Of a stretch of 64,000 bases of DNA, positions 52,315 to 61,337 are shown one piece after another. The DNA is from CAVRQM01 sp963732775 (GTDB lineage: Bacteria > Pseudomonadota > Alphaproteobacteria > Acetobacterales > Acetobacteraceae): contig CAVTAR010000001.1 in assembly GCA_963732775.1 (NCBI GenBank), positions 558,001-622,000 on the forward strand, in the 5' to 3' direction. Made by a program: the position numbers and the translations under genes. The notes under the pieces are model-generated. The model saw nothing but the letters and a program-made list of their open reading frames with translations. It did not search any database and was not told the origin of the DNA. Position 1 is the stretch's first letter. Each line of letters opens with the position of its first letter.

Positions 52315-53388
52315 TCACGCGCGCAGCACCCTCGCCAGCACCCTCGCCAGCACCGGCCGCAGCAGGAACGGCATCGCCCCGGTGGTCAGGATCACCAGCC
52401 CCTGGATCGCCACCACCAGGTCGCTGCTGATGCGCGGCAGGTCGAACGCCATCTCCGCCCCGCCCTGGTACAGCGCGCCGAACAGCACGGCGGCGGGCAG
52501 GATGCCGAGCGGGTGGTTGCGCCCCATCAGCGCGACCGCGATGCCGGTGAAGCCATAGCCGGAGGTGAAGCCGATCAGCAGCTTGTGCTGCGCGCCCATC
52601 ACCTCGTTGACCGCGACGCCCCCGGCCAGCGCGCCCGACAGCAGCATCGCGGCCAGCACGATCCGCCGCGGGTCGATGCCGCCATACAGCGCCGCGCGCG
52701 GCTCGGCCCCGGCCACCCGCAGCGCATAGCCGAACGGCGTGTGCCACAGCAGCAGCCAGACCCCGGCGAGGCAGGCGAGCGCCAGCAGGAACGCGGCATT
52801 CAGCGGCGTGCCCGTGCCGAGCCCCGGCATGGCCGCGTGCGCCGGGAAGGCGCGGGTCTCGGGCGACATCTGGTCGGGCGCGATCAGCACGTTGACCAGC
52901 AGGTACACCATGAGCGCGTAGGCGATGAAGTTGAACATGATAGTGGTGATGACGACGTGGCTGCCGCGCCACGCCTGCAGCCAGCCCGGGATCGCCGCCC
53001 ACGCGGCCCCGAACAGCGCTGCCGCCGCGATCGCCACAGGCACCAGCACGATTGCGGGCAGCCAGCCCGCGTACAGGCACACCAGCGCGGCCCCGAGCCC
53101 GGCGACGTAGGCCTGTCCCTCGACGCCGATGTTGAACAGCCCGGCATGGAACGCGACCGCGACCGCAAGCCCCGCGAAGACCATGTCGGTGGCGTAGTAG
53201 AGCGTATAGCCCACCGCCTCGGCATCGCCGAACGCGCCCTGCGTCAGCGCGCGCAACGCCTCGAGCGGGCTGGCTCCGGCGACCAGCACCACGAAGGCGG
53301 ACGCGAGCAGCGCCAGCGCCAGGTTGAGCAGCGGCAGCAGCAGCAGGTCGGCCCAGCGCGGCAGCGCCCGTGCCGGCCCGGCACTCAC
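52315..53388 (-). CDS. Nucleoside ABC permease (NupP-like)
   Basis: 357 residues, GTG 53388 overlapping the ATPase stop. Family features are ATDMVFAGLAVAVAFHAGLFNIGVEGQ, RGSHVVITTIMFNFIA and FTSGYGFTGIAVALMGRNHPLGI. The extreme C-terminus LARVLARVLRA is encoded by a short direct repeat next to the palindromic element, so the end may have been altered by it. Confidence 0.93.
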   Translation of the reverse strand: MSAGPARALPRWADLLLLPLLNLALALLASAFVVLVAGASPLEALRALTQGAFGDAEAVGYTLYYATDMVFAGLAVAVAFHAGLFNIGVEGQAYVAGLGAALVCLYAGWLPAIVLVPVAIAAAALFGAAWAAIPGWLQAWRGSHVVITTIMFNFIAYALMVYLLVNVLIAPDQMSPETRAFPAHAAMPGLGTGTPLNAAFLLALACLAGVWLLLWHTPFGYALRVAGAEPRAALYGGIDPRRIVLAAMLLSGALAGGVAVNEVMGAQHKLLIGFTSGYGFTGIAVALMGRNHPLGILPAAVLFGALYQGGAEMAFDLPRISSDLVVAIQGLVILTTGAMPFLLRPVLARVLARVLRA

Positions 53389-54899
53389 GTGGCGACGCCG
53401 GCCATCAGCAAGCCGAGCCGGCCCTCGTCCGCCGCGCCCGGCGTCGTCTCGCCCACGATCCGTCCGCCGGACATCACCAGCACCCGGTCGGACAGCGCCA
53501 GGATCTCGTCGAGCTCGACCGAGACCAGCAGGATCGCGCAGCCGGCGTCGCGCAGCGCCAGCAGCCGGCGGTGGATCGCCTCGATGCCGCCGATGTCCAC
53601 GCCGCGCGTCGGCTGGCCCACCAGCAGCACGCGCGGGCCGGTCTCCGCCTCGCGCCCCAGCACCAGCTTCTGCTGGTTGCCGCCGGAGAACAGCCCGGTG
53701 CGCAGGCGCGGCTGCGGCGGGCGCACGTCGTAGGCGGCCATCAGCGTCCTCGTGTGGCGCTCGATCGCCCGCCAGTCGAGCAGCCCGCCCCGCCGATGCG
53801 CCGGCGCCTCGTGGTGCCCGAGCATCGCGCTCTCGCGGGCGGCGAAGCGCGGCAGCAGGCCGGTGCGCAGCCGGTCCTCCGGCACGTGGGCGACACCGGC
53901 CGCGCGCATCGCCGCGGGCGGCAACCCGGTCACGTCCCGCCCGTGCACCAGCACCGTGCCGCCGGCGGGCGGCCGCATCCCGGCGATCGCCTCCAGCAGC
54001 TCGCCCTGGCCGTTGCCGGAGACCCCGGCGATGCCGACCATCTCGCCGGCGCGCACCGCCAGGCTCACGCCATGCACCCGCTCGACGCCCGCCGCGTCGC
54101 GCACCGCGAGGCGCTCCACGCGCAGCGCCACGTCGCGCGTCGCGGCGGCGCGGCGGGTGGGCAGCTTGGCCAGCGAGCGGCCGATCATCAGCGCGCCCAG
54201 TTCCGCAGCCGAGGTGTCGCGCGTCGCGCGGTGCGTCACCATCGCCCCCGCGCGCATCACGCTCACGCGGTCGGTCACGGCGAGGATCTCCCGCAGCTTG
54301 TGCGTCACCAGCAGCACCGTCCGCCCCTGGGCGCGCAGCGCGTCGAGCACGCGAAACAGGTCGTCCGCCTCCTGCGGCGTCAGCACGCCGGTCGGCTCGT
54401 CCAGGATCAGGATGTCCGCGCCCCGGTACAGCGCCTTCAGGATCTCCACCCGCTGCCGCGCGCCCACCGGCAGCTCGCCCACGATCGCGTCCGGGTCGAC
54501 CGCGAGGCCGTAGGTGTCGGCGAGCCTCCGCAGCTCGGCGCGGGCGGTGCGGCGATGCGCAGCGAGCACGGCGCCGCCCTCCACGCCCAGCATGACGTTG
54601 TCGAGCACCGTCATCGTATCGACCAGCATGAAGTGCTGGTGCACCATGGCGATGCCGGCGCGGATCGCGGCGTGGCTGTCCGGGATCGGCGTCGGCGCGC
54701 CGTGCACCTCGATGGTGCCGGAATCCGCGGTGTAGAACCCGTACAGTATCGACATGAGCGTCGACTTGCCGGCGCCGTTCTCGCCGACCAGGCCGTGCAC
54801 CGTGCCCTTGCCCACGACGAGGTCCACGTCGCGGTTGGCGTGCACCGCGCCGAACCGCTTCTCGATGCCGCGCATGGCGATGGCGAAAGGCTGCGTCAC
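53385..54899 (-). CDS. Nucleoside ABC ATPase with two fused domains (NupO-like)
   Basis: 504 residues from GTG 54899. Domain one is canonical: GENGAGKSTLMSIL, ELPVGARQRVEILKAL and LILDEPTGVLTP. Domain two has the degenerate site usual for this family: GVSGNGQGELLEAI without the lysine-serine/threonine pair and LLVGQPTRGVDIGG. VHQHFMLVDTMTVLDN is a BMP-importer hallmark. It energises the two permeases encoded downstream. Confidence 0.95.
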   Translation of the reverse strand: MTQPFAIAMRGIEKRFGAVHANRDVDLVVGKGTVHGLVGENGAGKSTLMSILYGFYTADSGTIEVHGAPTPIPDSHAAIRAGIAMVHQHFMLVDTMTVLDNVMLGVEGGAVLAAHRRTARAELRRLADTYGLAVDPDAIVGELPVGARQRVEILKALYRGADILILDEPTGVLTPQEADDLFRVLDALRAQGRTVLLVTHKLREILAVTDRVSVMRAGAMVTHRATRDTSAAELGALMIGRSLAKLPTRRAAATRDVALRVERLAVRDAAGVERVHGVSLAVRAGEMVGIAGVSGNGQGELLEAIAGMRPPAGGTVLVHGRDVTGLPPAAMRAAGVAHVPEDRLRTGLLPRFAARESAMLGHHEAPAHRRGGLLDWRAIERHTRTLMAAYDVRPPQPRLRTGLFSGGNQQKLVLGREAETGPRVLLVGQPTRGVDIGGIEAIHRRLLALRDAGCAILLVSVELDEILALSDRVLVMSGGRIVGETTPGAADEGRLGLLMAGVAT

Positions 54900-55035
54900 G
54901 CGAGGCTCGTCATTGCGGTAGGGTCGGCAAGCGCTCCAACCGCTTGCGACGAAGCAATCCGGGTCGACGCCATCGCGCCGGCCGCCCGGATCGCCACGCC
55001 GCCAGGCGACGGCTCGCGACGGTGAAACTCATGCC

Positions 55036-56028
55036 TCACATCGGGCAGGACTTGTCCGCCATGTAGTCGTGCACAGAGACCTTGCCCGACTTGATGTCCG
55101 CCTCGGCCTGTGCCACGCGCGCCTTCTGCTCGGGCGTCACCAGCGCGGCGTTCTCGTCGTCGAACGCGAGCCCGACGCCGCCCTCCGCCAGGCCCAGCAC
55201 CGTCACGCCCGGCGTCCACGAGCCGTCGATCGCCGACTCGAACGATTTCCGGGTCGCGACATCGACGCGCTTCAGCATCGAGGTCAGCATGTGCCCCGGG
55301 TGCAGGTAGTTCTGGTCGCTGTCCACGCCGATGCCGAGCTTTCCCGCGTCCGCGGTGGCCGACAATACGCCGAGGCCGGTGCCGCCGGCGGCCTGAAACA
55401 CCACCGCCGCCCCGCGCTCGATCTGGCTCTTCGCCAGTTCGCCGCCGCGCACCGGGTCGTTCCACGCCGCGCCCGTGGTGCCGGTCATGTTCTGCAGCAC
55501 CTCGATGTTGGGATCGACCGACTTCGCCCCCTGCACGTAGCCGCAGGCGAAGCGGCGGATCAGCGGCACGTCCATGCCGCCGACGAAGCCGAGCTTGCCG
55601 CCCTTCGCCGCGGTCGCCGCCAGCACGCCGGCCAGGTAGCTGCCCTGCTCCTCGCGGAACAGGATGCTCTGCACGTTGGGCGCGTCGACCACGCTGTCGA
55701 TGATGACGAAGCGGGTCTTCGGGAACTCCTTGGCGACCGTTTCGACCGCGCTCTCCTGGCTGAAGCCGACCGCCAGGATCGGGTCCTGCCCGCGCTTGGC
55801 GAAGGTGCGCAGCGCCTGCTCGCGCTGGCTGTCGTTCTGCGGCTCGAAGTCGCGCACCTCGACGTTGTGGGCCTTGGCGAAGGCGTCCGCACCGTTGTGG
55901 ACGCCCTCGTTGAAGCTCTTGTCGAACTTGCCCCCGAGGTCGAACAGGATCGCCGGCTTGATCTCGGCGGCGCGGGTCGGGGCGTTCAGCAGCGCCAGGG
56001 CGGCGGCGGCGAGCAGCAGGCGTCTCAT
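55036..56028 (-). CDS. BMP-family nucleoside-binding lipoprotein-like protein
   Basis: 330 residues with a signal peptide (RRLLLAAAALALLNAPTRA). There is no lipobox cysteine, so it is periplasmic. BMP/PnrA-like motifs are LGGKFDKSFNEGVHNGA, VGFSQESAVETVAKEFP, FVIIDSVVDAPNVQSILFREEQGSYLAGVLAA and KLGFVGGMDVPLIRRFACGYVQGA. It heads the run binding protein-ATPase-permease-permease-cdd-deoA. A TTGACA box (plus-strand 56085-56090) upstream could be its -35. The gap of 136 bases to the ATPase gene has no other feature. Confidence 0.94.
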   Translation of the reverse strand: MRRLLLAAAALALLNAPTRAAEIKPAILFDLGGKFDKSFNEGVHNGADAFAKAHNVEVRDFEPQNDSQREQALRTFAKRGQDPILAVGFSQESAVETVAKEFPKTRFVIIDSVVDAPNVQSILFREEQGSYLAGVLAATAAKGGKLGFVGGMDVPLIRRFACGYVQGAKSVDPNIEVLQNMTGTTGAAWNDPVRGGELAKSQIERGAAVVFQAAGGTGLGVLSATADAGKLGIGVDSDQNYLHPGHMLTSMLKRVDVATRKSFESAIDGSWTPGVTVLGLAEGGVGLAFDDENAALVTPEQKARVAQAEADIKSGKVSVHDYMADKSCPM

Positions 56029-56108
56029 GGCGTCGGCACCCCTTTGTCGTATGGCCGGGCAGGCTGCGACGCGGTCGCGCGCGGTGTCAACGGGCTGGCT
56101 GGACGTGC

Positions 56109-56114
56109 TATCAT
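56109..56114 (+). promoter_or_regulatory. -10 element of the second DUF29 gene, leaderless geometry
   Basis: GCTATCATC contains TATCAT at 56109-56114, exactly six bases before GTG 56121. No ribosome site is present. The -35 region is weak. Confidence 0.45.
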
Positions 56115-56120
56115 CGCGCG

Positions 56121-56597
56121 GTGAGCGAACGCTTCTACGATACGGACGCCCTCGCCTGGTCGAGCCGCCAAGCCGACCTGCTGCGCCGCCTCGCGCGCGG
56201 CGAACGGGTGAATGCCGAGGTGGACTGGCGGCACGTGATCGAGGAGGTGGCCGACGTGGGGCTGTCGGAACTGCGCGCGGTGCGCAGCCTGCTCGGGCGC
56301 GGGATGGAGCATCTCATGAAGGTCCATGGCTGGCCCGAAGGGCCGGTCGAGCACTGGCGCGGCGAGGCGCTCACCTTTCTCTCCGACGCGCGGGCGAGCT
56401 ACACCCCGGCGATGCGTCGCAGGATCGCCCTGCCCAGGCTCTACGCCAGGGCGCGGCTGCTGACGCTGGCGCTGACCGTCGATGGCCGGCCGCCACGCCC
56501 GCCTCGCGAGCAATGCCCCTATCGGCTCGCGGATCTCCTGGTGCCCGAGGATCGCGTACCCGATCTGCCGACGTTGCTGCGCGCGCTGGCGGGCTGA
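56121..56597 (+). CDS. DUF29 family protein, paralogue 2
   Basis: 158 residues from GTG 56121. It shares YDTDALAWSSRQADLLRRLARGERVNAEVDW and VIEEVADVGLSELRAVRSLL with the copy at 33725, so the two are clearly paralogous. Unlike that copy it has the high GC of its surroundings, suggesting longer residence. It lies between the nucleoside importer and smc, and its end is 4 bases from the smc stop. Function is unknown for the family. Confidence 0.88.
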   Translation: MSERFYDTDALAWSSRQADLLRRLARGERVNAEVDWRHVIEEVADVGLSELRAVRSLLGRGMEHLMKVHGWPEGPVEHWRGEALTFLSDARASYTPAMRRRIALPRLYARARLLTLALTVDGRPPRPPREQCPYRLADLLVPEDRVPDLPTLLRALAG

Positions 56598-56601
56598 GCC
56601 G

Positions 56602-59600
56602 CTACTCCGCCGCCATCCGTGGTGCCTCCGCGAGCTCCGTCGCGCGCGACAGGTCCACCGACAGCAGCCGCGACACGCCGCGCTCCTGCATCGTCACGCC
56701 ATACAGCCGGTGCATCCGCGCCATGGTGAGCTGGTGGTGCGTCACCACCAGGAAGCGCGTGCCGGTCTCGCGCACCATCGCGTCGAGCAGGCCGCAGAAC
56801 CGCTCCACGTTCGCATCGTCGAGCGGCGCGTCCACCTCGTCCAGCACGCACACCGGCGCGGGGTTGCAGCGGAACACGGCGAAGATCAGCGACAGCGCGG
56901 TCAGCGCTTGCTCGCCGCCCGACAGCAGCGACAGCGTGGCGAGCTTTTTGCCCGGCGGCTGCGCGTAGATCTCAAGCCCGGCCTGCAACGGGTCGTCCGA
57001 GCCGACCAGTGCCAGATGCGCGCGGCCGCCGCCGAACATGGTCTCGAACAGGCTGCGGAAATGCCGGTCGATGTCGGCGAACACCTGGCCCAGCCGCTCG
57101 CGCCCCTCGCGGTTGATGTGGCCGATCGAGCCGCGCAGCTTCGCGATCGCCGTGCCCAGCTCGGCAAACTCGCGGGCGATGGTCGCCGCCTGCTCCTCGA
57201 TCGCGGCGGCCTCGAGCTCGGCGCGCAGGTTCACCGGGCCCATGCCCTCGCGCTCGCGCGCCAGCCGCTCGTGCCGCTTGCGCGCCCGGTCCTCCGCGTC
57301 GGCGTCCGGCGCCGGCGGCGGGTTCGGCAGCGCCGCATCGGCGCCCAGCCGGTCGAGGATGCGCTCGGCGACGGTGCCCCAGGCCGCATCGGCCTGCGCC
57401 GCCTCGCCCTCGCGCCGCACCCGCGCCTCGCGCGCCCCCGCGAGCGCGGCCTCGGCGCTGCGCAGCGCCCGCTCGGCGCCGGTCGCCTCGCTCTCGGCGG
57501 CGGCCAGGCGGTCGGCCGCGCCGCGCCGCGCCGCCTCGGCGGTCTCGGCCGCCCCCAGCGCGGCGTCTCGCCGCCCGGCCAGCCGGGCGGGTGCCGCCCG
57601 CGAACTCGGCGTGCGTGCGTTCGGCCTCGGCCATGCGGGCGGCGAGGTCCACCAGCCGGCCTTGCGCGTCCTGCTCGCGCTGCCGCCAGTCCGACAGCTC
57701 GGCCGCCAGCGTGCGCGAGCGCTGCTCGCGCGCCTGGCCCGCCCGCTGCACGCCCTGCCACGCCTCGCGCGCGGCGATGTGCTCGGCGCGCGCATGGGCC
57801 AGTGCCGCGCGCGCCTGCTCGGCCGAGTGCCGCGCCTCGGCCGGGTCCGGGACGGCGTCGCGCAGGGCGGCGGCGGCGTGGCGGGCCCGCTCCGCCTCGG
57901 CGGCGTCGGCTTCGGCCCGAGCCAGCGCGTCCGTGGCGGCGGCGAGCTGGCCGGCGACGGCGGCGGCCTGCCGCTCGACCCGCGCCGCGTGCTCGCGTGC
58001 GTCGGCCAGCTGCCGCTCCGCCTCCCGGCCGGTGCCGCGGGCCGCCGCGTCGGCCTGGACCGCTGCGCGCTCGGCGGCGTCGGCGAGCCGCCGGCGCTCG
58101 GTCGCCGTCGTGGCGGCGGCGTCGGCCTCGGCCAGCTCGCGGCGCAGCGCGGCCAGGCGGTTGCGCTGCTGCAACCGCACGGCGGCGGCCGTCGGCGCCC
58201 CCGCGCGCACGCGAAACCCGTCCCAGCGCCAGACCTCGCCCGCGCGCGAGACCAGCGTCTGGCCGGGGCGCAGCTCGGCCTGCCCCCGCTCGCCCGCTGC
58301 CGCGTCCGCGACCAGCCCCGCCTGCGACAGCGCGCGGGACAGCGCGGGCGGTGCCTCGACCAGGGTGGCCAGCGCCACCGCCCCGTGCGGCAGCCTCGGT
58401 GCGTCGGGCAACGGCGGCAGCTCGTGCCAGTGCCGTGCGGCGGCGGGGTCGCCCGGCGCCTCGATGTCCTCGCCGAGGGCCGCCCCCAGCGCCGTCTCCA
58501 GGCCCGGCGGCACCGTCAGCGCATCGACCACGCCCGGCCCCCGGGCGCCGGGGCGCACCGCCAGGGCCTCGTGCATCCCCTGCACCGCCGCGGCGAGCCG
58601 GGTGCGCCCGGCCTCGGCGGCCCCGGCCGCATCGCGCGCCGGCAGGGCGGCGGCCTGGGCGGCGGCGCGCTCCTGCTCGGCCGCCTCCAGGCCCGCGCGG
58701 GCGGCCAGCGCCGCCGCCTCCGCCGCCTCGCGCCGCGCCACCGCGCCGGCCACGTCCGCTCCCGCCACGGCCTGTGCCGCGATCCGGTCGCGCTCCTCGT
58801 GGCGGCGCGCCTGCTGCTCGCGCAGCATGCGTGCGCGCTGTTCGGCGGCGGCCAGCGCCTCGCCGGCCGCGCGGTGCCGCGCGGCCACGTCGGCGGCAAG
58901 CTCGGTGCTTTGCTCGGCCGCCCGCTCCGCCGCCTGCATCGCCTCGGCGGCGGCGGCGGCGCGAGTTTCGGCCCCGGCCAGTCGCGCCGGCGCCGCCGCC
59001 TGCTCGGCGTCGAGGCGCGCCTGCTCCGCCCCGAGCCGCTCGCGCGCCGCTGCCGCGTCGAGGCAGGTCTGCTCGGCATGGGCGAGGTCGCGGGCGACCT
59101 GCGCCCGGTGCTGGGTGGCCGCCGCGAGCGCCGCCTCGGCCTGCGCCGCCTCGGCCACGGTCTGCTGTGCCGCGAGCCGCGCCCGTTCCAGCGCGGTGCG
59201 CGCCTCGGTCTCCGCGCTGCGCAGCGGCGGCACGGCGGCAGCCGCGGTCGCGAGGCGGGCCGCGCCCTCGGTCGCCGCCGCGGTGGCCTGCGCGACCGCA
59301 CCCTCCGCCGCGCCGAGCGCCGCCCGGGCCGCCTCGCGCGCCGCCGCGGCCAGTGCCCGCTGGATCGCCAGCAGCTCCGCCTCGGCCGCGCGCACGCTGT
59401 CGGCCAGCGTGCGGAACCGCGCCGCCTGCTTCGCCTGCCGCCGTAGCGCCTCGAGCTGGCCCTCCATCTGCGTACGCGAGTCCTCGGCGCGGGCGAGGTT
59501 GGCCTCGGTCGCGCGCAGCTTCAGCTCCGCCTCGTGCCGGCGGGCGTGCAGGCCGGTGATGCCGGCGGCCTCCTCCAGGATGCTGCGCCGCTCCTCCGGC

Positions 59601-60073
59601 CGGGCGCCGACGATCGCGCCGACCCGCCCCTGGCTCACCATCGCCGAGGCGCGCGCGCCGGTCGCCATGTCGGCGAACAGGGTCTGCACGTCGCGCGCGC
59701 GCGCCTCGCGGCCGTTGACGCGGAACGTGCTGCCGGAGCCGCGCTCGATCCGCCGCGACACCTCCAGCTCGGCCGCCTCGTGGAACGGCGCCGGCGCCAG
59801 CCCCTGCGTCTGCTCCAGCCGCAGCGTCACCTCGGCGATGTTGCGGCTCGGCCGCGCCCCGGTGCCGGCGAAGATCACGTCGTCCATCTCGCCGCCGCGC
59901 AGCGACTTCGCGGAGGCCTCGCCCATCGCCCAGCGCAGCGCCTCCACCACGTTGGACTTGCCGCAGCCGTTCGGCCCGACGATGCCGGTCAGCCCGGGCA
60001 GGATCTCCAGGCTCGCGACCTCGGGGAAGCTCTTGAAGCCGGCGATGCGCAGGCGGGTGAAGTTCGCGGGCAA
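56602..60073 (-). pseudogene. smc: Chromosome partition protein SMC, one +1 frameshift
   Basis: About 1156 residues when corrected. SMC forms the ring ATPase of bacterial condensin. The N-terminal head holds Walker A GPNGCGKSNVVEALRWAMGE and the Q-loop; long alanine/glutamate-rich coiled coils flank a hinge near GPGVVDALTVPPGLETALGAALG. The C-terminal head has LSLLSGGEQALTALSLIFA and VLDEVDAPLDDANVERF. The frame changes near 57597 in a GCGGGCGG run; removing one G joins the halves, and length 3472 fits one insertion. TTG 60073 is the best start, with AGAGGGGGG upstream. Loss would be severe, so a sequence error is likely. Confidence 0.9.
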
Positions 60074-60107
60074 GGCGGCCGGGACCCCCCTCTAGAGTTC
60101 TGCCAGG

Positions 60108-60735
60108 TCAGGCGCTGCCGGCGGCCTCGGCCACGGTGGCGGCGAACTTGTCGTAGCTCAGCTCGCCCGATTCCTTGCGCGCCTTGGCGCCCGGCCCGTC
60201 GAAGATGAAGGTCGGCGTCGAAGTCCACCTCGTAGGTCTTCGTGGCCTGGTCCTGCGCGGCCAGGATGGCGTCGCGCAGCGCCGTGTCGCCGATCGCGGC
60301 GTCGAAGGCCGGGCGCGACAGGCCGGCCAGCGCGGCCATCTTGGCCAGCTCCTCGGTGGAGTTGACTCCGCGCGCGAACGCCCAGCGGTCCTGGGTGGCC
60401 AGCAGCGCGTCGACGAACGGGGCGTAGCGCTCCGCCGGCAGCGCGCGCGCCACCTGGGCCGCGGCCAGCGCCACCTGGTCGAGCGGGTAGTCGCCATAGA
60501 CGTAGCGCAGCTTGCCGGCGTCGATCAGCTCGGACTGGATGCGCGGGAACACGTCCCGCGCGAAGCGGGCGCAGTGCGGGCAGGTGAGCGAGAACCACTC
60601 GTGCACCACCACCGGCGCGTCGGCGCGGCCGAGCGCGCGTTCGGCCATCGCCGCGTCGGTGGCCGCGCGGGCCGCCACCGGAGCCAGGATCGCGGCCGGG
60701 GCGAGGATCAGCAGACTGCGGCGGGCGATCGCCAT
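60108..60735 (-). pseudogene. DsbA-like thioredoxin-fold protein, one +1 frameshift
   Basis: A signal peptide (ARRSLLILAPAAILAPVAARA) leads to the active site LTCPHCARFARDVFP and a DsbA-type helical insert (RYAPFVDALLATQDRWAFARG). The frame breaks near 60215 at YEVD; removing one T restores STPTFIFDGPGAKARKESGE, which holds the cis-proline (TPTF), and the end TVAEAAGSA. Length 628 fits one insertion. ATG 60735 has GAGGTCC upstream. A DsbA-like gene between smc and DUF721 is conserved in alphaproteobacteria. It would oxidise thiols in the periplasm. Confidence 0.88.
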
Positions 60736-60785
60736 GGGGACCTCGTGGATGTGCCGGGGAGGAGGGGCGCGCATCGCGCGTGCCC

Positions 60786-60824
60786 GGTCAAGGACGCGCG
60801 GTCAAGGACGGGGGGTCAAGGACG
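60786..60824. repeat. Three tandem 14-bp repeats
   Basis: GGTCAAGGACG plus three variable bases recurs at 60786, 60800 and 60814. The last copy overlaps the DUF721 stop codon. The array fills the gap between DUF721 and the dsbA-like gene and may have extended the DUF721 C-terminus. Confidence 0.8.
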
Positions 60825-61304
60825 CGGGGCCAGCACGATCGAGCCGAGCCGTTGCAGGGCGTCGCGCAGCGGGCCGTCCGGAAGGTGGGAGACGGCCTGC
60901 CCCGCCTGCTCGACGGCACGGCGTGGCGGAGCGGCGGCGATGGCGGGACGGGGCGCGGCAAAATCCTGCACGAAGCGCAGCCTGGTGACGGCGACCTGGC
61001 CGAGATGGGCGTTGATGCGCTCGATCAGGCTGGCCGAGACGTGCTGCAGCTCCATCGCCGCGGGGCCGCCGGCGGCGATCGACAGCGTGCCGGCGAACAG
61101 TTTCCGCGGCGCGCTGATCGCGGCGATGCGCGGCCCGACCACGGCCGCCCAGTCGGCCATCAGGTGCGATGCGGCCGGGCTGCGGCGGCGATAGGCGGGG
61201 CGCGCCACCAGCGGCACCAGGGCCGCCAGGCTGCGCGGGCCGTACACGTGGCGCGCCGACCCCACGGGAATGGCGCGCTTGTCGGGTGGGCTCGCGACCG
61301 TCAT
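60816..61304 (-). CDS. DUF721 (DciA-like) protein
   Basis: 162 residues. The DUF721 core is WAAVVGPRIAAISAPRKLFAGTLSIAAGGPAAMELQHVSASLIERINAHLG, related to DciA, the ancestral DnaB helicase loader. Alphaproteobacterial forms like this lie between mutY and a dsbA-like gene, as here. The start at ATG 61304 leaves only 33 bases to the divergent mutY, so the two promoters must overlap the coding ends. The last residues are encoded by tandem repeats. Confidence 0.82.
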   Translation of the reverse strand: MTVASPPDKRAIPVGSARHVYGPRSLAALVPLVARPAYRRRSPAASHLMADWAAVVGPRIAAISAPRKLFAGTLSIAAGGPAAMELQHVSASLIERINAHLGQVAVTRLRFVQDFAAPRPAIAAAPPRRAVEQAGQAVSHLPDGPLRDALQRLGSIVLAPRP

Positions 61305-61337
61305 ACCGCTTCCGTGTCCTCCTCCTGCTCGCCGGCC

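Noticed and set aside
57038..59446. An 802-residue plus-strand frame opposite smc
   Set aside because: It is a low-complexity antisense reading of the alanine-rich SMC coiled coil. No motif or ribosome site supports it.
60816..61337. A missing gene between DUF721 and mutY
   Set aside because: Only 33 bases separate the two divergent starts; this tight spacing is typical of the conserved alphaproteobacterial locus.
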